DNA from: Cristatella mucedo | Lineage: Eukaryota > Bryozoa > Phylactolaemata > Cristatellidae | DNA length: 64,000 nt | Assembly: GCA_009760855.2 (NCBI GenBank) | Contig: WPIO01000060.1 | Location: 2,517,501-2,581,500 of the forward strand | Direction: 5' to 3' | Part shown: in pieces, positions 24,195-36,023 of the stretch | Layout: each line of letters opens with the position of its first letter | Numbering within the stretch: the stretch's first letter is position 1 | Notes under the pieces: model-generated | What the model was told of the DNA's origin: nothing | Databases searched by the model: none | The model's input: the letters and a program-made list of their open reading frames with translations, nothing else | Program-made: the position numbers and the translations under genes

Positions 24195-24372
24195 CCTAAT
24201 CTAGAAAGAGACAGAGACAAAGAGAGAGAGAGAGAGACAGGGACAGAGACAGAGGTATAGAAAGACAGCGAAAGCCGGAGAGAGAGCGTAAGAGATAAAA
24301 AGAGAGAGAGAGAGAAAGTCAGAGAGTGAGAGCGTTAGAGAGATAGAGAGAGAGAGAGAGAGAATGAGATAG
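24195..24372. repeat. GA-rich microsatellite
   Basis: Interrupted GA/GACA tract, counterpart of those in the other block copies. Confidence 0.9.
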
Positions 24373-24419
24373 AGATAGTGAATAGGAGACGGATTGAGCC
24401 AGAGAGTTAAAAGAGATCA

Positions 24420-25680
24420 CTTGCAAATTAATAATTAAAATTAATAATCAATTAGCAAATTAATAGCGAAGCAAAAAATCACTGCAGATTTCGACCGCTT
24501 TCGTCCTTTTCAAACTACTCAAAGCAACCAGAGCTGATGGTGCAAGACACGAGGCTGCTTCACAACAGGCAGAGTCGCAGGTTGGGCAGGCAGATAATGC
24601 CATCAACGACTCACCCGCTTCTACTACTCTGCACCACAACAGAATGAAACAGCAGCAGGCTGCTTCAAGCACGACCATCCTTGCTGTCGTCACCGAGCAG
24701 CTACCGAGCTTAAGAATGATCAATTGCCGCCGGGTTCAGAGCATGAATGTTAGCGGGCCACTTAAAGTGAGGCCCGCTCCAGCGTTCGCATCTTCGTCAC
24801 TAGAGCGTCCAGGCACCTTCTGCAACTCTCCGCTCTCGCTGGTACGATTCTGTAGAGTTCTTGGCTCCTGCTCCGTTCTGCTTTCGTAGGCTGCTGAATT
24901 GCCGTCGCCAGAGCACACCGTTTGACGAGCGGCCTTTCGCATATAGTCTGCAGGGAGGACAGCTGAAAATAAAGGGTACAGCTGATAGGTACTCAGTACC
25001 TGCGACCGGCGGCAGAAATGGCACAGCTGCTGTGCCCACAAGCCGCTCGCCAGCCTTTCAATTCGGTTGCCGTCAAATGGGCCTTGGAACTCTCAGTTGA
25101 TGAGCAGCGGACCTCACAGCAGAAGCGAAAGCGACGAAACTGAGCCAACTATGCCAGAGCAACCAAAAACATTGGCTGCACGAGCGAGCAAACACGCTAA
25201 CGCTGCGCCACTTCAGAAGGAACCTCTGCTGAGCCGGAGGGTGCCTGGCTTGGCGGGGCGTTGGTAAGGAATCGGTGCTTCGACATTTGGTCTCTCGAAT
25301 TCTCACCACGAACAAACAGTCGCTGTAGCGTTCTGTACATTTGTTTTTATGGCAGAGTAAAGAAAATAAATCTCTGTCTTGTAGCATTGCCCATACAGGG
25401 ATAGGGAGCGTGTCCCTATGATTGGTGGCAGCCCACTGAGAAAATTAATCTGTTGTCATCGAAACAGGAAGTAGTTTTGACTGAGCCTGCGGAAGGGTGG
25501 TTGCAGTTTACTCCCGTCTTGCGACATGCCTCTCCATCCGAGCACCATTCACTGCATGAAGCACTGCAGGCTCTCCGTCATCCAGACATCCGTCTCTCGG
25601 AAGATGCGTCTGCAGATTTCTCACGATTGAGGACCGGTCTCCAATTATGTTCAGATGTGAGGCATTAGGAGGCAGTAATG
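24420..25680. other. Triplicated unrecognised block, copy 2
   Basis: Homologue of 11800-13065. It keeps TGTTAGCGGGCC, AAAATAAATCTCTGTCTTG and TATGATTGGTGGCAGC. After these, a plus frame from 25453 contains PSEHHSLHEALQALRHPDIR and SEDASADFSRLRTGLQLC, also readable in part at 12.93 kb. If the LTR-element reading is right this would be the start of an internal coding region; no family was recognised. Confidence 0.35.
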
Positions 25681-26660
25681 ATAATAGCAATAAAGCACCC
25701 GATAAACCTCCCTCAGAGAACTCAATCTCTTTCTAGGCGCTTTAAATTTGCAGCAAAGGGAAACTCAATTGAATGGTGAGTAATATCATGCTTGACAAAT
25801 GACATTATTAACATGGTTAGGGGTGACATGCATAGGGCCAGCATGCAAATCTGGTCAGTGCCAGTATGCACGGTGTTAGCACTCATTAGCACATGAAGGA
25901 CGAATCACGGGGACCCAGTAAATGCTGTCTTATTAGTGTGTTTTTAAGTTATTTTTAAATGTGTCAAGTCAATAGATGTTGTGATGCAAGTCGGTAGTGA
26001 GTTCAGGCTTTGGGAGGATACGAACTGAATGCACGGTCTCCAAAGAATTTGAGGTTTGTACGAGGTATTGGTAAACTTTTGGATTCCGAAAAGCGGGAGG
26101 TACGATGCTTGGCCTGCTGGGGGATTAAATCAGATGAGCCACAAAATGAAGTGACCTACAAGTGAGCGACAAAACCTTGAAGGCGACCCGTTGCTTGATT
26201 GGGAGATATTGCAGTTCGGCGAGAAGTGGTGTGATGTGGCAACTGCGACGCTCACGACAGACAAGCCTAGCTGGGGAGGTTTGCACAAGCTGTAATCACC
26301 TGATTGCACATGCCGGTAGGCCAGTACGCAGCGAGTTATAGAATTCAAGAAGGGATTTCACAAATGCATGGACCAACTTAGACGTAGTATCATTATCTAA
26401 ATAAGTCCGAATTTTGGCAATGTTATGTCTCTGAAAGTAGGCAGACTTGATTGTGGAGCTGATCTCGTCGTCTAACAAGAGGTCACTTTTGAACATGACA
26501 CCTAGATTTCGAGCTGATTCAATGGGAGATAAGCTGGCAGAGCGAATTTTGAGAGTTAGCCTTTCCAATTTCAGAATCACACTGGGTTTGCTCACAACTA
26601 GTAGGTTTTTCTACGGTCGTTCATTTTAAGAAGGTAATCGCCGTTCAGTTTTAGGCAGTC
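25681..26660 (-). mobile_element. LINE-A 3' fragment, minus strand
   Basis: Reverse LINE-A 3' end followed, in shifting frames, by HSITRCVLAYRHVQSG-like and SKPSVILKLERLTLKIRSAS regions. Same insertion site as at 13.07 and 51.12 kb. Confidence 0.8.
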
Positions 26661-27660
26661 AGCCAGACTGACAAATTCTCGTAACGTCCTGTTTCTGAGG
26701 GTTAATTTGAATATCTCACAAGAAAAAACAAACAAAATTGACGATGGCCGTTCCGTTAATTTTTGAGTCGCCATTGCTAAACTATCGTAGAGCTCTGAGG
26801 GCGCTTTATCAAGTGCAATATTATTATTATATTAAACGACTGAGTAGCACAAATTTATTTGACCGGATAGGTCAAAACGAAACACGAACGAACAATTAAG
26901 CTGAGCCTACTAACGTGGGCTTCGCATAGAGAATAGGCCAAGGGTAGTAGCGGACTTGCACTGTTTAGGCCTGATAAATGACTTGTCGGCTTTTGCAGTG
27001 TCATTACCTCTATCGTTACCCCTGTCTATGCCTGCAACAGGAAGTCAGAGTTTATTTGTTAGTAGCCGCACCGTGAGACGTTCTAATGCGACTTAATTAT
27101 GCCACACCATTTAATATGCAGGAGAAAAATAAGCTCGGATCAACCTTAGCCCAAAAGAGGCATTCTCTAGCGAAAGAAAAGTTGAGATACTGGTGTGCAG
27201 TTTTGATCATCAGAGTTCTCGAAATGATGCAGGTGCGAGGCAGCTTCGGAGCTGCCGAGTCAAGCACTATGCGGCAAGTTCGTCCGTGAAAGACTGTGAT
27301 TGTATCAAAAGGCGGCTGCTGAGTAGCTTTCTGCTGGGAGTGAATCAGCTTAAGTCTGTGAGAATTTCAAGGAGTTGGTCGCGAGTTGCCGCAGGCAGAT
27401 TGCAGCCAAGGCAGCTGTAAGCAGCTCAAAGGCAAGAGCGAGCATAGCGAAGATATCATTACTAAACAGAAATACGTACACAGACAGGGAGCAGCCTTAG
27501 AGTGGCTGGGCAGCTCAGCAACGTCCTGCTGCAGCCTTCGTCTCACTGGCTGAATCCTTGATCACGATTAAAGCTCCAAGCGGCCAATGAACGCTACGGA
27601 ACGGCCAGAATTTGAATTTTTCAACAATACGTCCTGCCTTTTGTTTAATCATATGAGAAA
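26661..27660. other. Triplicated block with short conserved ORF, copy 2
   Basis: Homologue of 13776-14772. The short conserved peptide (MQEKNKLGSTLAQK then LRYWCAVLII) is readable from 27119 but shifts frame after about 45 residues. Confidence 0.45.
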
Positions 27661-27663
27661 AAT

Positions 27664-27850
<187 letters not shown>

Positions 27851-28059
27851 CTCTTTCTCTCTCCATCCGCTCCATCTGTGTCCGTCTATCTGTCAGTCTG
27901 TTCTTTGAACCTGTTGCAGTGGACAAAGATCTGCATTCATCATTGAGTACACAGAGAAAAGAATCCACTGATGCTGAGTACTAGCAAATACAAAAGAAAA
28001 CTTAAGGAAATATGCTTTTGGCAATCACGTATTGCCACTTTAGCCTTCAAAAACATCTC

Positions 28060-28136
28060 CCTCTCTCTCTCTATATATATATATATATGCATATATATAT
28101 ATATATATATGCATATATATATATATGTATATATAC
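28060..28136. repeat. (TA)n microsatellite with GCATATAT interruptions
   Basis: CT then TA tract following CATCTCCCTCTCTCT. The homologous position near 55.22 kb carries a similar CT-TA compound tract that extends to 55341. Confidence 0.92.
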
Positions 28137-28204
28137 ATCCTGGACATACATAAATACACCGAACTAGATTTGTTGTTGGCGGATGCGTGATGATAATAAT
28201 TATA

Positions 28205-28290
28205 ATTATCATACAGTTGATAAAGCACCGTCAGAGAACTCAATCTCTTTCTAGGGGCTTTACATTCGCTACAATGGAACACGATCACAT
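28205..28290 (-). mobile_element. LINE-A 3' tip, minus strand
   Basis: Only the terminal 80 bp or so of LINE-A in reverse (GATAAAGCACCGTCAGAGAACTC). Same tip at 55425-55500 in the duplicate. Confidence 0.75.
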
Positions 28291-28309
28291 GGTGAGTGGT
28301 GCCTAAAAC

Positions 28310-28440
28310 ATCGTTTCTGCCACATCTTGCTGGCCTACTCGGACGTCCTGGTGGTGTCAACCGACCCCAATGAGATGGAGCACTCGTTCATGCCTCGTAT
28401 TGCCATTTCCTAACTGCGGGAGTTCGCGATGTTGATCTCT
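28310..28440 (+). mobile_element. RLE-type LINE fragment (linker region)
   Basis: Plus-strand reading LLAYSDVLVVSTDPNEMEHS, then FMPRIAIS, a stop, and LREFAM. This matches the segment LEVLAVSTDPDGIKHSVM..VAITKLRKFA in the minus-strand RLE LINE at 43.0 kb and its copy at 3.7 kb. It is a small orphan piece; the duplicate is at 55.53 kb. The 250 bp after it are unrecognised. Confidence 0.55.
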
Positions 28441-29636
28441 TTCGATACCAACATCTTTCTCACCACCCTACATCGAGCGCTATCACGAGCGTTCGCGTTC
28501 GTTGCAAAATTCTTCCGAAAACCGAAGTTCTTGCGAACATCGAACACGGTAAATGCATAGGTAAGACCTGTTTAAAATTATTTTGATTGTTGTTTGACAG
28601 TAGTGCGTAAGAAATTACGTGCCTATGGATATCTAAACGCTTATCGCTTCGGGCTGCTGGGTCGCCTAGGCTGACGGCTGCCTTAGCTAGGCCGGCCGCT
28701 TAGAACCTGCATGCTAGTTTTGATCATCAGGAGCTGCTATCGATTCGTCATCGTAGACCAAATGCATTCCTACATAATAATGCTGTTGCTAAGATTCGCG
28801 AACTATGCATCAACAAAAGAAAAGCACCCTGGAGCCGCTGCGGTGGCCAAAACCACCAGCTTATACGCCGCTCGTTGGGCGAGAACTGCAAGCTGAGTAC
28901 CCGCTCGTTTGGTATTCGTAGAATAGTGTCGAACCACTCAGCACGCTCCCCCACATGCGTCACTTTGAGTCTCTCCTACTTAGTGGTCGTCAGGCCTGTT
29001 GTAACTCCATCGGCCAGACTTAACGCTTGCTTTGGAATCCTCTCTCAATGTGTAATAAGCTTCTGGTAATAAGCGACCTTATTTCAGAAAATGGTCTCAA
29101 CCTGCTTAACTTGGCTAAAATCAATGAACTGTCCGACAATTAAAGACGAAACCCCAACTGCTTTCTTATTCTTTCTCACCTCTAGACCAATCAAAACTGG
29201 AGGTGGAGTTGCTGTTATCGTGCGCTCGAAATTCAACTTCAAGCCAATTGCAGGACCCTCAAAGAAGTCTTTTGAACCACTTGTCTAGGTCTAACCCGAA
29301 AATAAGCTACCGATGGTGGCAGAAGTCTATCGCCTACAAGTTACCAAATCTTGCTTTATCTCAAATTCTCCGATCGCATTTCTATTCAGTTTGCAAGAAA
29401 TCAATCCTTCCCCGTGAGAGGTGATTTCAACGTTCACTATGATAACTTATCTGACGATTTCAACACTGAGTTTCGTGCATTGACTGACTCATTGTCTCTT
29501 AACGTTCATGTGCATGACCCTACTCACATCAAGGGTCACACGCTCGATGAGATTTTCTCATACAACTGCACTTTGTCATCACCAATTGCTACAAAATCCG
29601 TCTTATCTGACCACATGCAGATCTCATTTAATCGAC

Positions 29637-29742
29637 AGTCAATTGCATTTCACTTTGCAGCAAATGTAAAGCGCCTAGAGAGAGATTAAGTTCTCTGAGG
29701 GTGCTTTATCAAGTGAATTATTAACATTATTATTATTATTGT
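29637..29742 (+). mobile_element. LINE-A 3' tip nested in LINE-A
   Basis: About 105 bp of LINE-A 3' end (TCAATTGCATTTC to the ATTATT tail) sits between the endonuclease and the RT linker. The duplicate at 56.83 kb runs straight through this point, so this insertion is younger than the duplication. Confidence 0.8.
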
Positions 29743-31202
29743 GTGCCCACCTCATCCTCTAAAATAACCTGTGAATCGCAAAAGCTCAGAACTCTTGACA
29801 TCGATGCAGTCCGTGCGAGAATATTGGCTTCCTCTCTGCGGCTTAGTCCTCCCTTCGATCTGCCATCATTGGTAGAAAGCTGCAACACGACAGTAGCCGA
29901 CAAGCTCGACGCGCTCGCACCTATTGTAAAGTGGACTGTGCACCCTCATTCAGACGCCCTACTATTTACCACAGACATTAAACTACCCAGGTCTACTATG
30001 CACAAGCTTGAAAAAGCATACAAAAGATCAAGACTGACTTTCCATCAACAAGCATATGAAGATTACTGTAGGTCGCACCAATCTATCCTAGCAAAGGCAA
30101 AGTCTAACATCTATAAAAACATTGTTGAATCACAGATGAACAATCCAAAAATGCTGATTTTGATGATCAACCATCTCCTTAAGCGCTCCCAGATTAGCTC
30201 CTTACCTTACGATTCTTGTGATGATCTAGCCGATCGACTCTCTCGATTCTTCGTGCAGAAGATAGACAAAATAAGGGAGTCAATCCCTGCGATGACAATC
30301 TCGCAATGCTGTTTCGAATGCTGTTTCCCAATTCCTGGCTGCACGTCAATGTCTACATTTAAGCAGGTCACTAGTGATCTCGTCCTGAAGTTTATGTCCC
30401 AATTAAAGAAGACAACAAGTCATTTTGACCCTATTCCCACTGTCCTGCTCCTACGTTGCATCGTTCTGCTGCTGGCGTGCAAAACTAGCATCTTTAATAC
30501 GTCATTAGCCGCAGGTCACGTCCCAGCACCTTTCAAAAGAACTGTAGTCAGGCAACTTCTCAAGAAAGCGACACCAGAACAGAAGAACTTGAGCAACTAC
30601 CGCCCAATCTTGCTTCTACCATTCCCATCAAAGACAGTGGAACGGGTCGTGGTAGACCAGCTGAAATCATATATCGAAGCCTCAAACTTCGCTAGTCTGG
30701 CTTTCGAGCTAACAACTTAACAGAATTAGCTTAGGTTATACGAAGACCTACTAACGAAATGCAGATATAGGTAGAGTGTCTGTGCTTGTTTTGCTCGATC
30801 TTTTGGCAGCTTGTGATACTATCGATCACAAAGTTCTTTTAGAGCGCCTCTCATCTCGACTGGGCATCTCTGGCACTGCTGGGCAATAGTTCAGATCGTA
30901 TCTCAGTGGGAGACTTCAGAGCGTCGACATAATGGACAAAGATCATCCGAGGTACCTCTGAAATATGTGGTACCTCAGGGCTCCGTGCTGATTCAGGTTC
31001 TTTTCACGACTTGTACTCTCCCTCTTGCTGATGTGATTGCCAAGCCCAATCTAGGCTTTCACTTTTATACGGATGACACTCAGTTGTGCCTTGGCTTTGA
31101 TCCCTCCCAGCCTTCAAGCACCTCGAATTCTCTCAACTCAATAGCTGCTTGTATTATTGACATCCCCACATGGATGGCAGCTAATTTTCTAAAACTAAAC
31201 GA

Positions 31203-32038
31203 TGATAATAATAATATTAATAATAATAATTAACTTAATAAAGCGCCCTCAGAGAACTCAATCTCTCTCTAGGCGCTTTACATTTGCTGTAAAGTGAAAT
31301 GCAATTGAATGGTAAGTAAAATCATGCTTGAAAAACAAACGAGATGAATAATATGGTTAGCGGTGACATGCACAGGGTCAGCATGCAAATGTGGTTAGTG
31401 GCAGCATGCACAGTGTCAGCACGCATAAGCACATCATAGACGAATCACAGGGACCCACTAAATGCTGTCCTAAATAGGTGTGTTTTTAGGTTCCTTTTAA
31501 ATGTGGTCAGGTCAGGGGATGTTTTGATGCATGTCGGGAGGGAGTTCCAGGCTTTCGGAGCATATGAACTAAATGCACGGTCTCCAAAGGATTTAAGGTT
31601 TGTATGAGGTATTTCTAGACTGTTGGATTCCGAGAAGGGGGTGGTAAGATGCTTGGCCTGATGGGGTAGTGTATCTGACAGATTGGCTGGAGCCATAGAA
31701 TTAAGGGACCTAAAAGTGAGCGACAAAACCTTGAAGTCAATACGTTGTTTGACTGGTAGCCAGTGCAGGTCGGCGAGAAGTGAAGTAATGTGGCAACTGC
31801 GACGCTCATGACAGACAAGCCTAGCTGCAGAGTTTTGCACAAGCTGCAATCGCCTGATCGCATATGCTGGTAGGCCAGTAAGTAGTGAGTTGCAGAAGTC
31901 GAGGCGGGATGTTACGAATGCATGAACTAACTTGGACGTGGTATGTTTGTCTAAACAAGCCCGAATTTTAGCAATGTTATGAAGCTGAAAATAGGCGGAT
32001 TTGACTGTGGAGCTGATATGGTTGTCTAACGAGAGGTA
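31203..32038 (-). mobile_element. LINE-A 3' fragment nested in LINE-A, opposite strand
   Basis: Inserted within KLNDD/KTNVLVIGKP of the host LINE. The minus frame holds LVQNSAARLVCHERRSCHIT, LHWLPVKQRIDFKVLSLTF, FGDRAFSSYAPKAWNSLPTC and FKRNLKTHLF, among the best-preserved C-termini in the window. The host LINE resumes at 32039. Confidence 0.85.
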
Positions 32039-32701
32039 AAACTAACGTACTAGTTATTGGAAAACCCAGTGTGATTTTTTAATTAGTAAGGCTGACCCAC
32101 AAAATAGGCTTTGCCAGCTTATCTCCTGTTGAATCAGTTCAAAATCTAGGTGTCAAGTTCCAAAGTGACCTTTCTTTAGACGACCACATCAGCTCCACAG
32201 TCAAATCAGAGTACCTTCAGTAACATAGCATTGCTAAAATTCGGGCTTGTTTAGATAAGGATACTACGACAAAGTTGGTTCGTGCATTCATGACATCACG
32301 TCTCAACTTCTGCACTCACTGCTTACTGGCCTACCGGCATGTGCAATCAGGCGATCAAAACTTGTGCAAAACTTTGCAGCTAGGCTTGTCTGCCGTGAGC
32401 ATCGCAGTTGCCACATTACTCCACTTCTCGCCGACCTGCACTAGCTCCCAGTCAAGCAATGGATTGAATTTAAGATTTTGTCGCTCATTTTTAGGTCCCT
32501 TAATTCTATGGCTCCAGCCTATCTCTCAGATATACTACTCCATCAGGCCATGCATCGTACCACCTGCTTTTCGGAATCCAACAGTCTACCAATACCTCGT
32601 ACAAACCTTAAATCTTTTGGAGACCGTGCATTTAGTTTGTATGCTCCCAAAGCCGGGAAATCCCTCCCGACTTGAGTTAGAACATCCCCTGACTTGACCA
32701 C

Positions 32702-32885
32702 CCGTGATGGCATACTAGGTAAGGCGGTTGCTTTCACGGCCTCGGTCCCGAGGTCGTGGGTTCGATTCCTGCGGTGGGGTGATCCTTTATCTCCACTGCA
32801 AGGGGTGGTGATTGCCATAAAGTCTCTCCTGTCGCTTTACAAAAGAGGCTGTTTAATCGGTTGGGATTTATTTATTATTATTTAT
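32702..32885 (+). mobile_element. tRNA-derived SINE
   Basis: Begins CCGTGATGGCATACTAGGTAA, has a variable-arm-like hairpin CTCGG/CCGAG and a box B GTGGGTTCGATTCC, then a non-tRNA body with AAAGAGGCTGTTTAATC and a TTATTTATT tail. The long variable arm suggests a class II (Leu/Ser) tRNA ancestor. Inserted in the LINE-A C-terminal region. Confidence 0.8.
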
Positions 32886-33231
32886 TTAAAAGAACTTAGA
32901 AACACATCTTTTTAGGACAGCATTTAGTGGGTCTCTGTGATTCGTCATTCATTTGCGAATGCCTACTGAAACTGTGCATGCTGCCAATAACCATATTTGA
33001 ATGCTGACCCTGTGCATGTCACCCCTGACCACGTTATTCATGGGGTTTATCAAGCATGATATTACTCACTATTCAATTGCATTTCTCTTAGCTGCAAATG
33101 TAATGTGTCTAGAGATTGAGTTTTCAATGGGCGCTTTACCAATTGCAATATTATTACTACTATATTATTATATTTTGGCGTTGCTTTAGTTAGGTCGCAG
33201 AAAGCAACCCAAGCAGTTCGCGTGGGCCTAG

Positions 33232-33415
33232 ACGTGGGACAGAAGAAATGCCTGGGCACAGAAGGAATGATGCGGAACAGATGAGACGAGAGGAATGCCG
33301 CGGTACAAAAGGAATGCCGTGGTACAGAAGGAATGCTGTGGGACAGAAGGGCCCCGGGACAGAAGCAATGCGGCGGGACAGACGGTCCGCCGGACAGAAG
33401 GAATGCTGCGGAATG
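33232..33415. repeat. 17-19 bp minisatellite (GGTACAGAAGGAATGCC type)
   Basis: About ten imperfect copies of a unit containing GACAGAAGGAATGC. Frames through it on either strand are repeat artefacts. Confidence 0.85.
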
Positions 33416-34760
33416 AAAAGATGGAAAGTGAAAGAGAAAGTAAAGAAACAAAGATACCAAAGAGGAGATTAAAAAAGTGAAGGAGAGATAGCAGGAGAGA
33501 GAGATGATGAGAGAGAGATGACGAAAGAGTGATGAAAAGCGCAAGAACAAAAGAGGGGGCCATTGCGATTGAGATTGACAGGCGTACGAACGAGTATGAA
33601 AAAGGGTCTCAAACTCCGTCACGACCTATTTGCTGCAAATTGCAAGCGTAGCCGCTTCCGACGGTGTCATTCTGCTGGCCGTGGAAGCGGCGATCGCTCC
33701 TTTGGTAAATCCTCCGCTGGGCGCAGTACTTTTTTGCTTTCGGCAGTCGAGCCCCAAGCACAGCTCGGTTATCCTCGGAACGTCGAAGGCTCAGAGCGCT
33801 TGTTAGCGTTAGCACTAGGCAGAGCACTCGCTACTGTTTATTCCCTCGCCTTTGACAGCAGATTCTGCAGTGGCCCTGATAGGTCACACCTGACGAGTTA
33901 GCAGGAATGCAACCTCCCGCTTCCTCAGTTAAACGGCGTTGTTACGTCGATAGCTACTAGAGCTGATGCTGCGGCTTCGGCGGCTGCTGTGGCTGCTACG
34001 TCGGTACGGCAGTGTGAGACGATCGCTACGGCATTGGCTGTGGCCATGGCAGCCGCACACTGATGCACGCGGCAGCACGAATGGCACGATGGCGGTAGGA
34101 GTCAGGGAACGATGTGGGCCGCCCGCAACTCGTTGGTCGACAGCGTTGGCTGCTGCCAGCGGTCCGATGCAGCGGCGGCGACGGAGTGGCGGTGGAGTGG
34201 CGGCGGAGCGTCGGTCTGACGTTGGAACCGGGCCGCTTACGAGTGCCTCGGGGGCCGTGCGCCCGGCGCCTCTTTTCGTTGCCTCGTCGCTGCGAAAATG
34301 CGTTCGCCACCACCGAGTGATCGGCCAAATCAATATGGTTAATGAGAGAGAAGCCTAAAGCCATGTTAGCATTAGCACAAAAACAGGACCTCGCAATCGA
34401 GCGGCTCGTGGAGCCGTGCAGGCGCTCGTGCTGCCTCCACCACAGCACCACCTGTCGGCAAACGACTGCCTGTGCTTCGACAGGGCTCGCTTCCAGCACA
34501 AGCTGCCGTCCGAAGCCGTGCATTAGCGACGTCGAGCACGCCATCCGATGACTCGGAAGAAGCCGGCAAAGCGTCTGCCTGGGCGAGAGTTTGACGACGC
34601 TCTGTGCTTCCCTCACCGCCGCCGACGACCTTGGCCGCCGACGGAACAAGTCGGCTGCGACTTCAGCGGTGTCGGCCGTGCGACGTCAGACTGGCCATTT
34701 TCCAACGCCACCGGCATCCACCAGCCTCGCTGGGAATGGAAAGTATGTTTGATTGAGTGA
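33416..34760. other. GC-rich unique region, no gene recognised
   Basis: Several overlapping frames of 100-200 codons lie on both strands at 33.9-34.65 kb, rich in Arg/Ala/Pro/Ser, as expected from GC-rich DNA. None carries a motif I recognise. It could be a promoter-proximal GC-rich region. Confidence 0.35.
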
Positions 34761-34764
34761 GTGA

Positions 34765-34792
34765 GTGAGAGAGGAACGGAGAGAGAGAGAGC

Positions 34793-34826
<34 letters not shown>

Positions 34827-34884
34827 GAGAGAGCGAGCGAGAGAGAGAGAGGGAGAGAGAGAGAGAGAGAGAGGGACGGAGAGG

Positions 34885-34916
<32 letters not shown>

Positions 34917-35092
34917 AACAGACACAGTGACAAACACACAAACAGACAGACACAGGCAGACAGACAGACAGAGTCAGACAGTGAATGAGTGAGTGTGGGA
35001 GTGAGTGAGTGAGTCAGCGAGAGAGATATAGAAAAAGAGAGTGAGAAGAGAGTGTGAGTAAGTGTGAAAGAGAGTAAGTGATTGAGAGAGGC

Positions 35093-35135
<43 letters not shown>

Positions 35136-35220
35136 GAAAGAGAAACAGACACGCAGACAGGCAGACTCACCGAGAGACAGACAGACAGACACACTCAGAG
35201 AGTGAGTGAGATAAGTAAGT

Positions 35221-35294
<74 letters not shown>

Positions 35295-35502
35295 GAGACA
35301 CAGAAAAAAAATGGTAGTGAGTGAGTGAGTGACTGAGAGAGAGGTAGAGAGGGATAGTGAGAGAGAGAGAGAGAGTGAGAGAGAGATAGAAAGAGAGAGA
35401 GAGAGAGAATAAGTAAGTGTGTAATTGAGAGAGACAGAGAGAGAAAGAGAGAGATATAGTGTGTGAGAGAGTGAGAGTGAGTGAGTGAGAGAGAGAGAGA
35501 GG

Positions 35503-35573
<71 letters not shown>

Positions 35574-35575
35574 CT
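34765..35575. repeat. Long purine-rich GA desert with embedded (TA)n
   Basis: About 800 bp of GA, GAGT, GACA repeats. A pure TA run of about 68 bp (35224-35292) sits in the middle and a pure (GA) run closes it (35512-35570). All frames here (Glu/Arg or Ser/Leu runs) are non-coding artefacts. Confidence 0.95.
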
Positions 35576-36023
35576 GCAGCGGCGGGCTACTGCTGCCGAC
35601 TAGCTCCAGTGATCGGCCGACAGAGCATAGTGGCTACAGCGTCGCAGTTGCTAGGAGACCGTCGTGCGACAAGCCTAGCTCAGGCACTAGCACAGCCCTC
35701 TAGCACCGGAGGTGGAAAATGAGGCTGCTGACGGGCAGACGCATCGACTTGATAGTGCATAGCCCGGTGGACATAGCTCTGAGAGATTTTTTCAGGGACT
35801 AAAGCACAATCAGAGTCCAGATTTAGGCCATCTTTATAAAATAAGTAGGTTAATTATCCAGCTTTCACCAGCCGAGCTATAAGTGGCGACGCTCGGCACG
35901 TAGCGTATAGCTGAAATAAATCCCCTAGCTAAAAGAGGCTGTTGATTCAGATAGTACTTTTTTTTATTGTAGACACTTTCATGCGTTGGATACTGTGAGG
36001 AAAGCAGGCTGCCCTCGATGCAG
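35576..36023. other. Unrecognised, with a SINE 3' fragment
   Basis: Mostly unrecognised. At 35928-35965 AAAAGAGGCTGTTGATTCAG and a T-rich tail match the 3' end of the SINE family on the plus strand. A reversed SINE follows 60 bp later. Confidence 0.5.

Larger units (their letters stand above)
28690..33165 (+). mobile_element. LINE-A, nearly full-length, with nested insertions (copy 1)
   Basis: APE-type non-LTR retrotransposon of the L2/CR1-like group. In order: an N-terminal segment (AVAKIRELCINKRKAPW); an endonuclease with LISENGLNLLNL, GGGVAVIVRSKF and, near 29600, LSDHMQISF (the SDH motif); a linker; and an RT with NYRPILLLPF near 30600. The palm reads LLDLLAACDTIDHKVLLERL; the catalytic box is YTDD instead of YADD near 31065. 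FLKLNDD, the C-terminal SRLNF...WLQP region in shifted frames and a 3' end near 33165 complete it. Three insertions interrupt it: a LINE-A 3' tip (29637-29742), a reversed LINE-A (31203-32038) and a SINE (32702-32885). Inactive. Confidence 0.85.

Noticed and set aside
28310-28440. VSTDP motif reminiscent of ArsA/GET3 ATPases (ISTDPAH)
   Set aside because: No P-loop or other ATPase motif nearby, and the same peptide sits in the RLE LINE before its zinc knuckle, so it is part of that element.
30967-31233. Separate small gene with FHFYTDDTQL
   Set aside because: This is the catalytic part of the LINE-A reverse transcriptase with a mutated box.
32702-32885. tRNA gene (box B GGTTCGATTCC, long variable arm)
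   Set aside because: Anticodon arm is degenerate, a shared non-tRNA body and tail follow, and three more copies exist: a SINE, not a tRNA gene.
33062-33622. 186-codon minus-strand ORF rich in Ser/Phe/Leu
   Set aside because: Spans the LINE-A 3' end, the 17-19 bp minisatellite and a GA-rich stretch; no motif.
34613-35194. Ser/Leu-rich minus-strand frame of about 193 codons
   Set aside because: Produced by the GA desert; no sequence complexity.
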